Part shown: piece by piece, positions 29,907-38,879 of the stretch
Position numbering within the stretch: the first letter of the stretch is position 1
Layout of the letters: every line of letters begins with the position of its first letter
DNA from: Rhynchopus sp. YZ270_cl-10
Taxonomy: Eukaryota > Euglenozoa > Diplonemea > Diplonemida > Diplonemidae
Reading direction: 5' to 3'
Assembly: GCA_964035575.1 (NCBI GenBank)
Contig: OZ037932.1
Span: forward strand, 496,001-560,000
DNA length: 64,000 nucleotides
The notes under the pieces: model-generated
Told to the model about the DNA's origin: nothing
Databases searched by the model: none
The model's input: only the letters and a program-made list of their open reading frames with translations
Program-made: the position numbers and the translations under genes

Positions 29907-31433
29907 TCATTTTTTCCCGGAGAGCAGATTTTTCAGACCTGCTCCCGATTTGAGGGGTCCATTGTTGGCTTGCAGGGCGCTTGCTGTAAGAGAAGCATTG
30001 CTCTGAGAGTCTTCTCCCTGGTACAGAACTGTTCCGGAGGTGTCTTTGACAGACTTCTTCTTGAGCATTGCGAGCGAGTCATCTCGGACGTGCATGGAGC
30101 CTGAACCGACCATTCGCCGTTTTGAGGAGAACTTGCTGAGGGAGTTGCACACGGACCCTGAGGCGGATCGCTCCAACATATCGACGAGCTCCTGCGACTC
30201 TGGAGAATGCTCCAAATCGAACTTCACTGCCGAGGTGCTCTCCTGCCTGAACCGCATCAGCTCATGCCGCGAGGCGATTCTCCTTGCCTCCTCCTCCAAC
30301 GCTGCCGCCTTCTCCTTTTCCCCTCTCACCAAAGGCTCGCCCACTGCGTTATCATCTTCGGGGATCAACTCTAACTCCATTTCGCAGCTTTCTTCATCAT
30401 CAGATTCATCAGAACTTTCCACCTCAGCCTGCGCGGCACGAACGATACTATTAATCCTATTCAATCTCGTTGTTGTGGGCAATGCTTCAACCTGCGCCGC
30501 ACGCTTCGACCCTTCTCTCGAATCTCCCTGAGACTGCGTCTGAGTCGGTGAATTTGTCTCTTCAGGGTTGCGTTGTGACAACGTTGCCTGCCTTTGCAAA
30601 ATAGAGGCAGTTCTCCGAAGAGGCATTTCTGAGGAAGTGCTCTGTGTTCTCACGAAATCAAAGCTGGAAGGAGGTGCAAGGAGAACCGGGGTGAGTCCTT
30701 GAGACTCTGGGGTTTCTTGGGTAGGTGACGGAGGAGGTTGTGTCGAAGGAAGCAGAGACGCAGGCTGCGACAGGGAGGCAAACGCATCACATAAGGAAAG
30801 CGTTGAGGTGCGTACCGAGGCAACAACCTGGCGGTCGGATCGTGCCTTCAGTCGGTCCATCTTCTTTGCTTCGCGGGCCTGCGCCTTCTCTGCACGGATC
30901 TGCTCCTTCGCCTGATCCCTCTCTCGCTTCGCTGCAGCCCGCATCTCCGCCTTCTGTTGTTTCTCCTCCCTCTTCTTAGCCTTCTCCGCGTCCTTCTCTT
31001 CCTTTGTGATCCTCCGCCGTTTTGTGGGTGGTTCAACATCTTCTACAACATCTTCAAGGGTTTCTTGCATAAACCCATCCATTTCTGCTCCAAGCGCCTC
31101 TAACGTTGCCTCATCCATGACCATATCGTCCACAGCTGCAGAAGTGTCACCACATTGTGTTTCGGTGATGAAGTCATCCATCTCCGCGCGCTGTGCTGCG
31201 TCGGTATCTAAGGGTGCTTCGTTGGGTGAGGTTGTGTGTGGCGTTGTCTCTGTTGTGGTAGTGGGCTCAGTGGTGGCGGCTGGTGTCTCCGTAGTGGTGT
31301 GCCCTTCGTTGGCAGTGCTTGGTGCTTCCTTCATGGTGGGTTTCTCTTCGTTGGTGATAGGTGTAGCGTCATCGGCGGAAGGAACGGCTTCGGTGGTGTC
31401 AGGTGGGGTGGTGGTGTTGGGTGTATCTAGCAT
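29907..31433 (-). CDS. charged, largely disordered protein, probably nuclear
   Basis: This is 508 residues from MLDTPNTTTPPDTT. Upstream in-frame codons are a C/T tract and are left out. The first 90 residues are Thr/Pro/Glu-rich repeats. A bipartite-NLS-like PPTKRRRITKEEKDAEK leads into a Lys/Glu/Ala/Arg coiled coil (about 135-200). After a Pro/Ser/Gln linker comes a second acidic region (SSDESDDEESCEMELEL) and a helical region. The C-terminus has KFSSKRRMVGSGSMHVRDD. The C-terminal piece has been copied to 25287-25424. The layout resembles checkpoint or replication-fork scaffold proteins of the claspin/Mrc1 type, but I see no diagnostic motif, so function is unassigned. Confidence 0.7.
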   Translation of the reverse strand: MLDTPNTTTPPDTTEAVPSADDATPITNEEKPTMKEAPSTANEGHTTTETPAATTEPTTTTETTPHTTSPNEAPLDTDAAQRAEMDDFITETQCGDTSAAVDDMVMDEATLEALGAEMDGFMQETLEDVVEDVEPPTKRRRITKEEKDAEKAKKREEKQQKAEMRAAAKRERDQAKEQIRAEKAQAREAKKMDRLKARSDRQVVASVRTSTLSLCDAFASLSQPASLLPSTQPPPSPTQETPESQGLTPVLLAPPSSFDFVRTQSTSSEMPLRRTASILQRQATLSQRNPEETNSPTQTQSQGDSREGSKRAAQVEALPTTTRLNRINSIVRAAQAEVESSDESDDEESCEMELELIPEDDNAVGEPLVRGEKEKAAALEEEARRIASRHELMRFRQESTSAVKFDLEHSPESQELVDMLERSASGSVCNSLSKFSSKRRMVGSGSMHVRDDSLAMLKKKSVKDTSGTVLYQGEDSQSNASLTASALQANNGPLKSGAGLKNLLSGKK

Positions 31434-31894
31434 ATTTGAAAGGGGAAGGGAGGGGGGGGGAGGGGAGGGGGGGTGTTCTGCAGTGGGGTGTGTAGAGCGG
31501 GGGTGGGGGTGGGGAGGGGAGTGGGTGGAGGATGTAAAGTTGAGGGGAGTGGGGAGGGCTTCTGTATTCGTTTTGTTTCTAAAATCGAACAAACATGTCC
31601 CGTACCAGAGGGGGGGTCTGTGGTGTCGCTTGGGTCAATAAACGAACCAGAGGGACGGTGTTTCATCCCCGTGAGTGTGGTAAGGAACAGTTAATAGGTT
31701 TCGGTCTGGCTAAAAAGAAAGAAAGAAAGAAAGAAGCAGGTAAAGCACATCGTGTGTGTGTGTGTGTGGTGTGCACCTGCACGTTGCAAAAAAGGAAAAG
31801 GAAATGTAACAAAAGCAAAGCAATAACAGAAAAAAAGGTATCACATAAAAAAGTTGGTCACGCGGAGTGGCGTAACCTCTGCTTGTCTGAATGC

Positions 31895-32881
31895 TCAGAC
31901 AATCGAGGTCACGGGGGACTCGTTCAGGCCGCACTCGTTCTTGCCGTAGGACACACGGATGTATCCAGACTCTCCCCAGGTGGTTCCCCAGGAGTTCTTG
32001 ATGATCCAGTAGTCAGCGCCGTATCCGACAATGAGCACTCCGTGGTCAAGCTGGCATCCGAAGATTCCACAGCAGGTGGTCAGCACTCCTCCGGAGTACG
32101 ACTGCCACTTCTGGGCGTCAACGGCGATGGAGAGGGGTCCTCCGGTGGAGACGAAGGCCTTCATCTGTTCCTCGGAGTGGGTGATGTCTTTGTACGACGA
32201 GATGGTGGCTCCGACGGGCTTGCCGGTCAGGGACTCGCAGGTGTGGCGGATTCCGGTGCCCGACTTGTAGGGGTACGAGTCCTCAGTCACGATGTCTCCG
32301 TTGTGGTTCGAGATCAGCCACTTCAGGGCGTTGTCCATCAGTCCTCCGTTGCAGCCCTGGTCGACCTTGTCGCACGACACAAGCTCCTGCTCGGACACCG
32401 AGGTCAGGGTCTTGCCGGAAATCTGCCACTGGCCCTCAATTCCTCCGGTGGTGGAGAATGCCCAGCACGATCCGCACTGTGCCTGGTTCTTCACGTGGGT
32501 CACGGCACCAGCCGACCTCCAGTCCTTCGAGTCGGCGGCGGCAGCCACCTGCTCCTCAGTGAACATGGCAGGGGGCGACTGCTTCTTCTCCACCTTCATG
32601 TTGTGGTAGGACTTGAACTCAGCAGCGGACATGTCGGAGAACACGTTCATGCCGAACTGGGCTCCCTTGGTCTGCTCCTTCTCGAAACGGGACGCCTTCA
32701 GCATGTTGGCGGTGAAGATCCCGTAGCGGCGCTGCTCCTCGGCGATGCTCGAGTACTGCTTGCCGTGGTCGTTCTTGAAGGTGTTCCACAGAAGCTGCGA
32801 GTTGGCACGCACGTACTGCTCGGAGTACCCGTGGGCCTGGCTCGCCAGGAGGGCACACACAACAAGGGAAAGGGTACGCAT
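31895..32881 (-). CDS. cathepsin L-like papain-family cysteine protease
   Basis: This is a 328-residue pre-pro-enzyme. Residues 1-18 form a signal peptide (MRTLSLVVCALLASQAHG). The I29 inhibitor prodomain spans about 25-95 with an ERFNIN-like helix and a GMNVFSDMSAAEF segment. The mature domain starts near 115 with DWRSAGAVTHVKNQAQCGSCWAF: oxyanion Gln135 and catalytic Cys139. His280 (QLDHGVLIVGYG) and Asn296 (NSWGTTWGESGY) complete the triad, and the GCNGG motif (about 176-180) is intact. Family C1A proteases act in lysosomes or are secreted. Strong third-position C/G codon bias suggests high expression. Upstream, from about 32950, lies the R2 block shared with the eS26 gene. Confidence 0.97.
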   Translation of the reverse strand: MRTLSLVVCALLASQAHGYSEQYVRANSQLLWNTFKNDHGKQYSSIAEEQRRYGIFTANMLKASRFEKEQTKGAQFGMNVFSDMSAAEFKSYHNMKVEKKQSPPAMFTEEQVAAAADSKDWRSAGAVTHVKNQAQCGSCWAFSTTGGIEGQWQISGKTLTSVSEQELVSCDKVDQGCNGGLMDNALKWLISNHNGDIVTEDSYPYKSGTGIRHTCESLTGKPVGATISSYKDITHSEEQMKAFVSTGGPLSIAVDAQKWQSYSGGVLTTCCGIFGCQLDHGVLIVGYGADYWIIKNSWGTTWGESGYIRVSYGKNECGLNESPVTSIV

Positions 32882-32949
32882 TTTAGTAGTTATTACTGTT
32901 GTTCGTTGTGGTTGTGGTGGGGGTTGGTGGAGGTGGGTAATATGCTATG

Positions 32950-33432
32950 TGGTGTTTGAGTCGATTCAGAGGTTGAAGTTTACTATCGGATACATTCGTT
33001 TCTAATCAACGGGAAAGGTCGTTTGCCCTCCCTCGTGAAAACAGCAGTCAATTGAAGTTTTGATCATCATGAAGGAAAAGAGGAGTTGAGGCGAGAGATA
33101 GGCTGTGGAAATGACGCCAAATGAAATCGGATGTGAACAGCGCACCCATCATAAAATATTTCTGCAGGAGTTTGCGGTTCAGAAGTTGAAGTTTACTATC
33201 GGATACATTCGTTTCTAATCAACGGGAAAGGTCATTTTGCCTCCCCTCGTGAAAACAGCAGTCAATTGAAGTTTTGATCATCATGAACTAAAGAACGAGA
33301 ACGCACGACTAACGAAAGACTAAAATGTGTTCGGTTCAGAAATAATGAATTCGTTTCTAATCGGCGGGCAAGGTCGTGCCTCCCCTCGTAAACACGTGTG
33401 CAATTGAATTGTGTGTCATCATGTCTGGAACG
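32950..33432 (+). repeat. block R2, copy 2 (upstream of the cathepsin-like gene)
   Basis: Second copy of the roughly 470-bp block at 24690-25158, with the same three internal units and spacing and only scattered changes (for example one unit has GAGGTTGAAG for GAAGTTGAAG). It ends with ATGTCTGGAAC, after which the two copies diverge. It begins about 70 bp upstream of the protease ATG, the same relative position as copy 1 to eS26. Confidence 0.85.
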
Positions 33433-33800
33433 TTTGATCAGAACTGCACTCTGCTTGAGAAATGTGGTTTACTGAACAAGCTAACTGTCCTTTTATTTGA
33501 AAACTCGGGTGGTCTTTTTGTTCTTGCATCACTCAAAGAAACTAGGGTCACAACTAACAGCTTTGGCCGAAGCCTACTACCCCCCTCCTACAAAATTACT
33601 ACAAAAAAAAAAAACTTTGCAACGAACGCTGTGTCCGCGCTCTTCCGCTCCACCCCCACGGGCCCCACCACGACCACATTCACAGACGCTCCCCTCTACA
33701 TAGCACCAAACAAGGCACAACACGAACTCTCTCTATTCTACGAAGATCCAACACTCACATCACTGATACAAGGGGTTTTGCGGGTCGCAAAAAAAAGGGT
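33421..33800 (+). other. open plus-strand stretch, possible gene remnant
   Basis: From the terminal ATG of R2 a frame stays open to repeat R1. Around 33640-33800 it reads as plausible protein (TDAPLYIAPNKAQHELSLFY and a following amphipathic helix, SLIQGVLRVAKK). Earlier codons cross a poly-A run and a fragment shared with repeat R5 (TTTGGCCGAAGCCTACT at about 33562). No family is recognised; it may be an exon remnant captured between repeats. Confidence 0.25.
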
Positions 33801-33916
33801 TGACTTGAATACAAAGCCCTCTCGTGAACAGTGTACCTTTGGTACAATGACTGGATGGACCGGGGTGGACACCCAACCAGGCAGTCCTAGATCCATTTCG
33901 TGGTTTACATCTAAAC
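33801..33916 (+). repeat. repeat R1, copy 5 (full length)
   Basis: Complete copy from TGACTTGAATACAAAGCCC through CTCGTGAACAGTGTACC and CCGGGGTGGACACCCAACC to TGGTTTACATCTAAAC. It ends 23 bp from the stop of the CaaX-box gene. Confidence 0.9.
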
Positions 33917-33938
33917 AAAAACAGTCAAGCGCATTTCC

Positions 33939-34283
33939 TCATGAGATGATGCAGTTCGAGGCGTCTTCCTTGCTATCTGTGTCGGGCTGTTCGCGTTGTG
34001 CCTCTCTGTCTGTGTCGCGTTCGCGTGGTGCAGTGTCGCGCGCCCTGCTCATACGCTCTGCACGCCGCTTGCGACGCTCTTCACGCTCGTTGTACCGCTG
34101 TTGCAGCTCTTGCTTGTGCACCGCACGCTCACGCTCCCTCTCCTCGCGTGCCTCCTCCCGATCACGCCGTGCCCGTTCCCTGTCCTGTGTCTTCTTCTCA
34201 CTGCTGTGCGCATCGTTTTTCTCCTTCTCCACCTTGCTCCGGATGGGCGCCTGCATCGTCTCTGTCTCGGCCACGTCTGGCAT
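33939..34283 (-). CDS. small coiled-coil protein with C-terminal CaaX box
   Basis: This is a 114-residue ORF starting MPDVAETETMQAPIRSK. Residues 25-85 are a highly charged Arg/Glu helix (RERARRDREEAREERERERA), predicting a single coiled coil. The last four residues are CIIS, a canonical CaaX box (Cys, two aliphatics, Ser) expected to be farnesylated, followed directly by TGA. This would tether the helix to a membrane. The stop lies only about 20 bp from repeat R1 (33801-33916). No homologue is recognised. Real coding is supported by the GC-rich third positions and the intact, sensible terminus. Confidence 0.6.
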   Translation of the reverse strand: MPDVAETETMQAPIRSKVEKEKNDAHSSEKKTQDRERARRDREEAREERERERAVHKQELQQRYNEREERRKRRAERMSRARDTAPRERDTDREAQREQPDTDSKEDASNCIIS

Positions 34284-35597
34284 CGTTTGGTGTATCGCTA
34301 CTGAGTCGTGCGTGGAGGGGAGAGGAGAGGAGAGGGTTAGGGTTAGACGTCATCTTGGAAGACATGCAAGCATGGTAGTGAGGTTGCTTTTTTTTAGCTT
34401 CTGGTAACATTTCATGTAAAGGGGGAAACAAAAAAAGCAAAAATACGCGACACCCGCAAGATACTTCCTGGCACGTAGTGTAAGGCAGCTTCATCTGAAC
34501 GGAGTTTCCAGGTTTCAGTGACAGTGCACTGTTGGTTGTGTTCATATTCCCGAGTGCTCCCTTCTCAGTGCCTGTCGTCCTTTCAGTGATGCATTCCCGT
34601 GGATGCGTAGCTGAAACGAACCTTTCGACACTTAGACTGGGTTACTTAGGGATAATGTTGTGCAACCTGGTACCGTGACGCAAAGAAAAACATAAAAGTG
34701 AAAAGCAAAACGCAAAAAATAGTAACGGGGAAAAAAGGGTTTTTTCCCCGTTGATTACTCAATTTCCCTGACGCATGAGAAAGGGGTCGTTCACCCACAA
34801 AAAATGGAACACCGCACTGACTTTTCCATTTTGTATTTCCCACCCTCCAAAGCAATAAAGACAATAAAGACAATAAAGACAAAAAAGACAAAAAAGGGAG
34901 AAGTTGTGGTAAAACGCACACACCTCGACCTAGAGTGTGATTCTGCTCCAACCCGCCCAAAAATAGAAAAAAGAAAGTTGGGACACAGTGTTCAATTTCC
35001 TTTTTAGCATGCCACGTAGTTATACAAAAAAAAAAAAATCACAAAGGTGATGTTGATATAAAAATAACGTTTGAAAAGAAGCCTAATGAACACATCTACC
35101 GAACGAACCAGTACAGAAAAGGGGGGGAAAGGTTCTAAAAAGGTGATTGTCACATAGCTATTTCATTTCAAACGTACGAGAAAGGGGTTGTAAACCCACA
35201 GAACAAAACAAAAATCTCAAAAGTGATGTTGATATAAAAATGACGTTTGAAAACAATAAGCCCAATGAACGCGTCTACCAAACGAACCTGTACAAAAAGA
35301 AGGGTTCTCGAAAGGTGACTGTCACATAGCTGAACAATGCCAAACGCATGAGAACGGGGTGAACAACCCACAAAACAAAAACAAAAACAAAGAGAAAAAC
35401 AATATTAGAAAAAGATAAGTCAGATGAGAATAGGATTTAAGGGACCAACAAGGGGTTGTATTGGAGATCACTTCGACATCACTCATCTCAACACCTACCT
35501 TCGTCTAAAATAAATCCATCCACAACAGCCGTTCACATATGAGGCGCACCACGAACACTGCAGTACGTTTCAAGGTAAACGATTTCACAAAAGGCGA
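34284..35597. other. gene-free stretch with repeat R7
   Basis: R7 units at 34755-34800, 35156-35210 and 35325-35375 share an ACGCATGAGAA or ACGTACGAGAA core, then AGGGGT and ACCCACA. The last two lie in a tandem duplication of about 180 bp (35038-35210 and 35216-35390: GTGATGTTGATATAAAAAT in both). R7 is related to 62975-63060. Confidence 0.6.
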
Positions 35598-38500
35598 TCA
35601 CTCGACACGGTTCCAGTCTGTGTCCATGGGCGGCATTGCTGTGTACTCATCGCCTTGGATCTCCTCAGCAACAGTCCAACTCTTCGCATGATCTTTCAGC
35701 TCTGCTGTCTGTGCGGCGTACTTAGCCCTGATAATTCTGAACTGCACTTCACTTATCTTGTGTCCCCACCTGTCCACCAAGGCACCGAACCTGCTGTGGA
35801 AGATCTCAACCAATCGCTCCCAATGCGGGTCAGACATCAGAGTCCCGATGTTCCCCACCACAAACAACCCAGCTATAGGGCGGCTGATTGCCACGTTCAG
35901 GCGTTGCGGCTGACGCAGGAACCCAATGCTCTGGCGGTGGTCGTTTGGCACCTCAGACGCCTCCTGAGAACGCACACAAGACAAGATCACAACCTTTGCC
36001 TCGCGACCCTGGAAGGACTCCACAGAGCACACACGGACAGGCATCAGCTTCCTTTTGTAGTCCCAGGGCTTGATGAAGGGGTGCCTGCCCTCCTCAAACT
36101 TGAAGTGCAGCTTGTTGCGGATGATGCCGCACTGCTTCAGGTATGGCGTCAGCACAACAATGTCTTCAAACTTGAGTGTCCTTGTCAGCATCAGTTTCTC
36201 CACCAAGTCCACAACCTTGAAAGCCTCAGCCTCGTTCTTCCACGAGGGAGAGTCCTCTTCACGCGCCTCATTCCCCTCCACGTGGTGGAACTGCAGTGGG
36301 TGGTACTGTGAGGATGTGCCGAAGACACCTGTGCCACGCAGGATACTGCACTGGTCTAGGTTCGCCTTTGCACGCAGTGTGTTGTTGTACGTCAGCTCGT
36401 TGTACACAGCCATGATGCTGGGGTGTGCACGGTAGCTGTCCAGCAGCTGCACAGAGCTTGAGCTGCAGGACTGCATCAGCCTCTCGAGGACTGATATCCC
36501 AAATCCAAGAATCTGACTCGGCATCGACCTCAGCACAGGGCCCAGCTGCTTGTGGTCACCAGCAAAGGTCACACACGTGCCCTCCCCTTCCATGAAGGGA
36601 CCCTTCAGAAACTGCAGAGGCACCAGAAGCTCTGTCTCTGTCGCCTGTCCTGCTTCGTCAACTGCAATGTGTGTGAAGCACCCCTTCGCAAGGCCCATCG
36701 TGTACATCGTCCCCGTCACCATAAGTGTGCACACAATGAGCTCCGCATCTTCAAAACCACCGACACTCATGTTTGACGCCCTCTTCGTGTATGGTTGAAC
36801 ATTCTTCGGGCAAACCTGCACATCGTACGATTCTGCCAGTAAGCGAATGTGCTTCGTCCTCGACGTCACAGCCCCAGACTCCACCAGACGCTCAAACAGC
36901 AGGTTCGCAGCTTCGTTGCTTGGGGTGGCAACCAAGATGCGTGGCCGACCGTGCACTCCGCCACCATGCGGCACGACACCGTTGCCCAACATAAGCTCAA
37001 TTGCTGCAGCAAGCGTTGTGGTCTTGCCTGTCCCTGGTGGACCGTGCAGCAGCACCAGGTGGTGCTTCCCAAGGGGTGGCGGGTGCAGGATCCTGTTGAT
37101 GCACTCTCTCTGCTCTGGGTTCATGGTCAACAGCCTCTTAGAGGTGTAGTACTGGTCCATGTCCATGTCACGTTTGCTGCAGTCTGCGAAGTGCTTGCTG
37201 ATGTAGCTTGCTGTCAGCAGAGGTGCCTCGTCCAGTGCAAGGAACTGTTTTCTCCAGTTCGTCTCCGGCATGCTGAAGATCACCAAGAAGGTTGTTCTCC
37301 CGTAGGAAGGAAACCCGCCACCAAACGAGACGAGCACATGGTCAAGGTTGACGAAGTACACGTAACCCATATGCCACCGCATCGTGGTGTTGTCGCGAAC
37401 ACGCACCCTGTCACCACGCAGGACACTGGGACGCTTCTCGGCCAGTCCTTTGCAGTCAATGCGGAAGTACGAACTGTTTGGAGGTTCTGCACGCCTGATG
37501 TCAGCGTTGTGGATGTCGTATGCACGCACGTCACTGATGTTTTGTGTCGTCTCCACAATCAGCAAGTCTCTGAAGAACTTGCGTGCCGTCATTTCCTCCT
37601 TCAGCGCATCTTCACGGGTGAGCGTTCCAGGACGCCTCCCCAGCCTTTCAGACTGGTAACGTTCCTTCAGGTGGTTCGCCCCGTACCACCCTTTCTTCTT
37701 TCTTGCCTCTTCTGACGACGCTGCGACATTGTTCAGCAGGTATCCCGGCACAACCTTGTGCATTGAGGGCAGTGCAATCTTGTAACCTATTGCCGCAAAA
37801 TTTGGCCTCTCACCCACGTCTTTGTACTTAATGTTTTGTTGGTACTCCCTTGTAACGTTTCCGGTGGCATCAGCGGCAGTGTGCTTCAGTGTGCAGTGGT
37901 CGTTAAGAGGACAGCTGCCGTGCCTCGCAAACTCCTCGCAGCGCATCTCTTCCTGTGCGTGTGCAAACCAGCAGTCACCCCACAGCCTCCGTCTGCAGTT
38001 GTCGCCGTTCCTGCACATCCGCACCTTCCGAAGGACCGTCGCAAAGGGGCTTTGTATGAAAGCTCCTGTGCTTCTGGATTCCCAACACACTGTGCAAAAG
38101 GCCCTTCTGTCATGTCGTTGGATCACCTGTCTCGTGCAGCCACGACACTTTCTGTGCATGAAACCTGCAGGCTCGATGATATGCAAGGGCAGCATGTTGT
38201 GGTTGAAGTAGCAGTTATCCAACAGTGCAGCACGGGTAACGTCGACCTTCGTGCGAGCGTACCTCTCAGACGCAGCGCGGTACGTGTCCCTTGCACATCC
38301 TTTGGGGCGATGCAGCAGCTTTGCCTCCAGCATGTGCAGCAGGTCCACATCCTCAGCAGCGTACGCCAAGAGCTCTTCGCTCAGCGGACGCTTCATCCAA
38401 AAGGCGCTGCCTTCAGAAGCCATTTTCTTCGAGACCACGTCTTGTGTGCCAGTGTCCACACCAAGGAGCTTCTTCATGCACGCCTTCAACGACAACACCT

Positions 38501-38879
38501 TCGTGAACGTGTCTCCTCCAGCAGGCTCGTCACGGGTCATGACCTCGAGAAGCTGCAGGTCCCCAATGTTGTTGAAGGTGCGCACACCCCAAAGGTGGTA
38601 CATTGCGTCGCAGTCGGCTCTGCAGTCAAACATCAGCTTTTTGATGTCCCGGTCTGTGAACAGATCGCGCATCTCGTTTTCGAGGGCACCACCCAGTGTC
38701 ACTGCATCAAGGATGTAGGTGTTGGCATCACACGCGATCTGCACCAGGGATATTTTACCACACCTGCCCAGGTTGTCGCCCTCCAAGTCCACAGCAATCG
38801 AGGGCGACCGGCGTATCGTGTCCATAGCATCCTCAAGCTGCCAAGCCAGTGTGCAGTGCACTGCCTTACGGGCGGGCAT
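35598..38879 (-). CDS. fusion of DEDDy 3'-5' exonuclease, zinc fingers and UPF1/MOV10-like SF1 RNA helicase
   Basis: A single uninterrupted frame of 1093 residues from MPARKAVHC (an upstream ATG would add 27). Residues 25-190 are an EXD1/RNase D-type exonuclease with VDLEGD (D31, E33), FDCRADCDA (D85/D89) and the YAAED motif (Y173, D177), all four DEDDy acids present. A CxxC-x13-CxxC ribbon (245-265) is followed by two CCCH-type fingers (C289-C295-C303-H307 and C314-C323-C329-H333). The C-terminal half is an SF1B helicase: Walker A GPPGTGKT (613-620), DEAGQ (741-745), GDHKQLGPV (774-782), SYRAHPSI, SFQGREAKVVILS and RLNVAISR (993-1000). Helicases of this branch (MOV10, HELZ, UPF1) unwind RNA in decay or silencing. 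The fusion predicts one enzyme that unwinds and trims RNA or RNA-DNA ends. Confidence 0.92.
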   Translation of the reverse strand: MPARKAVHCTLAWQLEDAMDTIRRSPSIAVDLEGDNLGRCGKISLVQIACDANTYILDAVTLGGALENEMRDLFTDRDIKKLMFDCRADCDAMYHLWGVRTFNNIGDLQLLEVMTRDEPAGGDTFTKVLSLKACMKKLLGVDTGTQDVVSKKMASEGSAFWMKRPLSEELLAYAAEDVDLLHMLEAKLLHRPKGCARDTYRAASERYARTKVDVTRAALLDNCYFNHNMLPLHIIEPAGFMHRKCRGCTRQVIQRHDRRAFCTVCWESRSTGAFIQSPFATVLRKVRMCRNGDNCRRRLWGDCWFAHAQEEMRCEEFARHGSCPLNDHCTLKHTAADATGNVTREYQQNIKYKDVGERPNFAAIGYKIALPSMHKVVPGYLLNNVAASSEEARKKKGWYGANHLKERYQSERLGRRPGTLTREDALKEEMTARKFFRDLLIVETTQNISDVRAYDIHNADIRRAEPPNSSYFRIDCKGLAEKRPSVLRGDRVRVRDNTTMRWHMGYVYFVNLDHVLVSFGGGFPSYGRTTFLVIFSMPETNWRKQFLALDEAPLLTASYISKHFADCSKRDMDMDQYYTSKRLLTMNPEQRECINRILHPPPLGKHHLVLLHGPPGTGKTTTLAAAIELMLGNGVVPHGGGVHGRPRILVATPSNEAANLLFERLVESGAVTSRTKHIRLLAESYDVQVCPKNVQPYTKRASNMSVGGFEDAELIVCTLMVTGTMYTMGLAKGCFTHIAVDEAGQATETELLVPLQFLKGPFMEGEGTCVTFAGDHKQLGPVLRSMPSQILGFGISVLERLMQSCSSSSVQLLDSYRAHPSIMAVYNELTYNNTLRAKANLDQCSILRGTGVFGTSSQYHPLQFHHVEGNEAREEDSPSWKNEAEAFKVVDLVEKLMLTRTLKFEDIVVLTPYLKQCGIIRNKLHFKFEEGRHPFIKPWDYKRKLMPVRVCSVESFQGREAKVVILSCVRSQEASEVPNDHRQSIGFLRQPQRLNVAISRPIAGLFVVGNIGTLMSDPHWERLVEIFHSRFGALVDRWGHKISEVQFRIIRAKYAAQTAELKDHAKSWTVAEEIQGDEYTAMPPMDTDWNRVE

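Noticed and set aside
31595-32959. 454-codon plus-strand ORF
   Set aside because: Antisense shadow of the cathepsin-like gene, caused by its strong third-position bias.
34337-34352. GGGTTAGGGTTAG telomere-like repeat
   Set aside because: Only two units, inside a gene spacer; not a telomere and likely chance.
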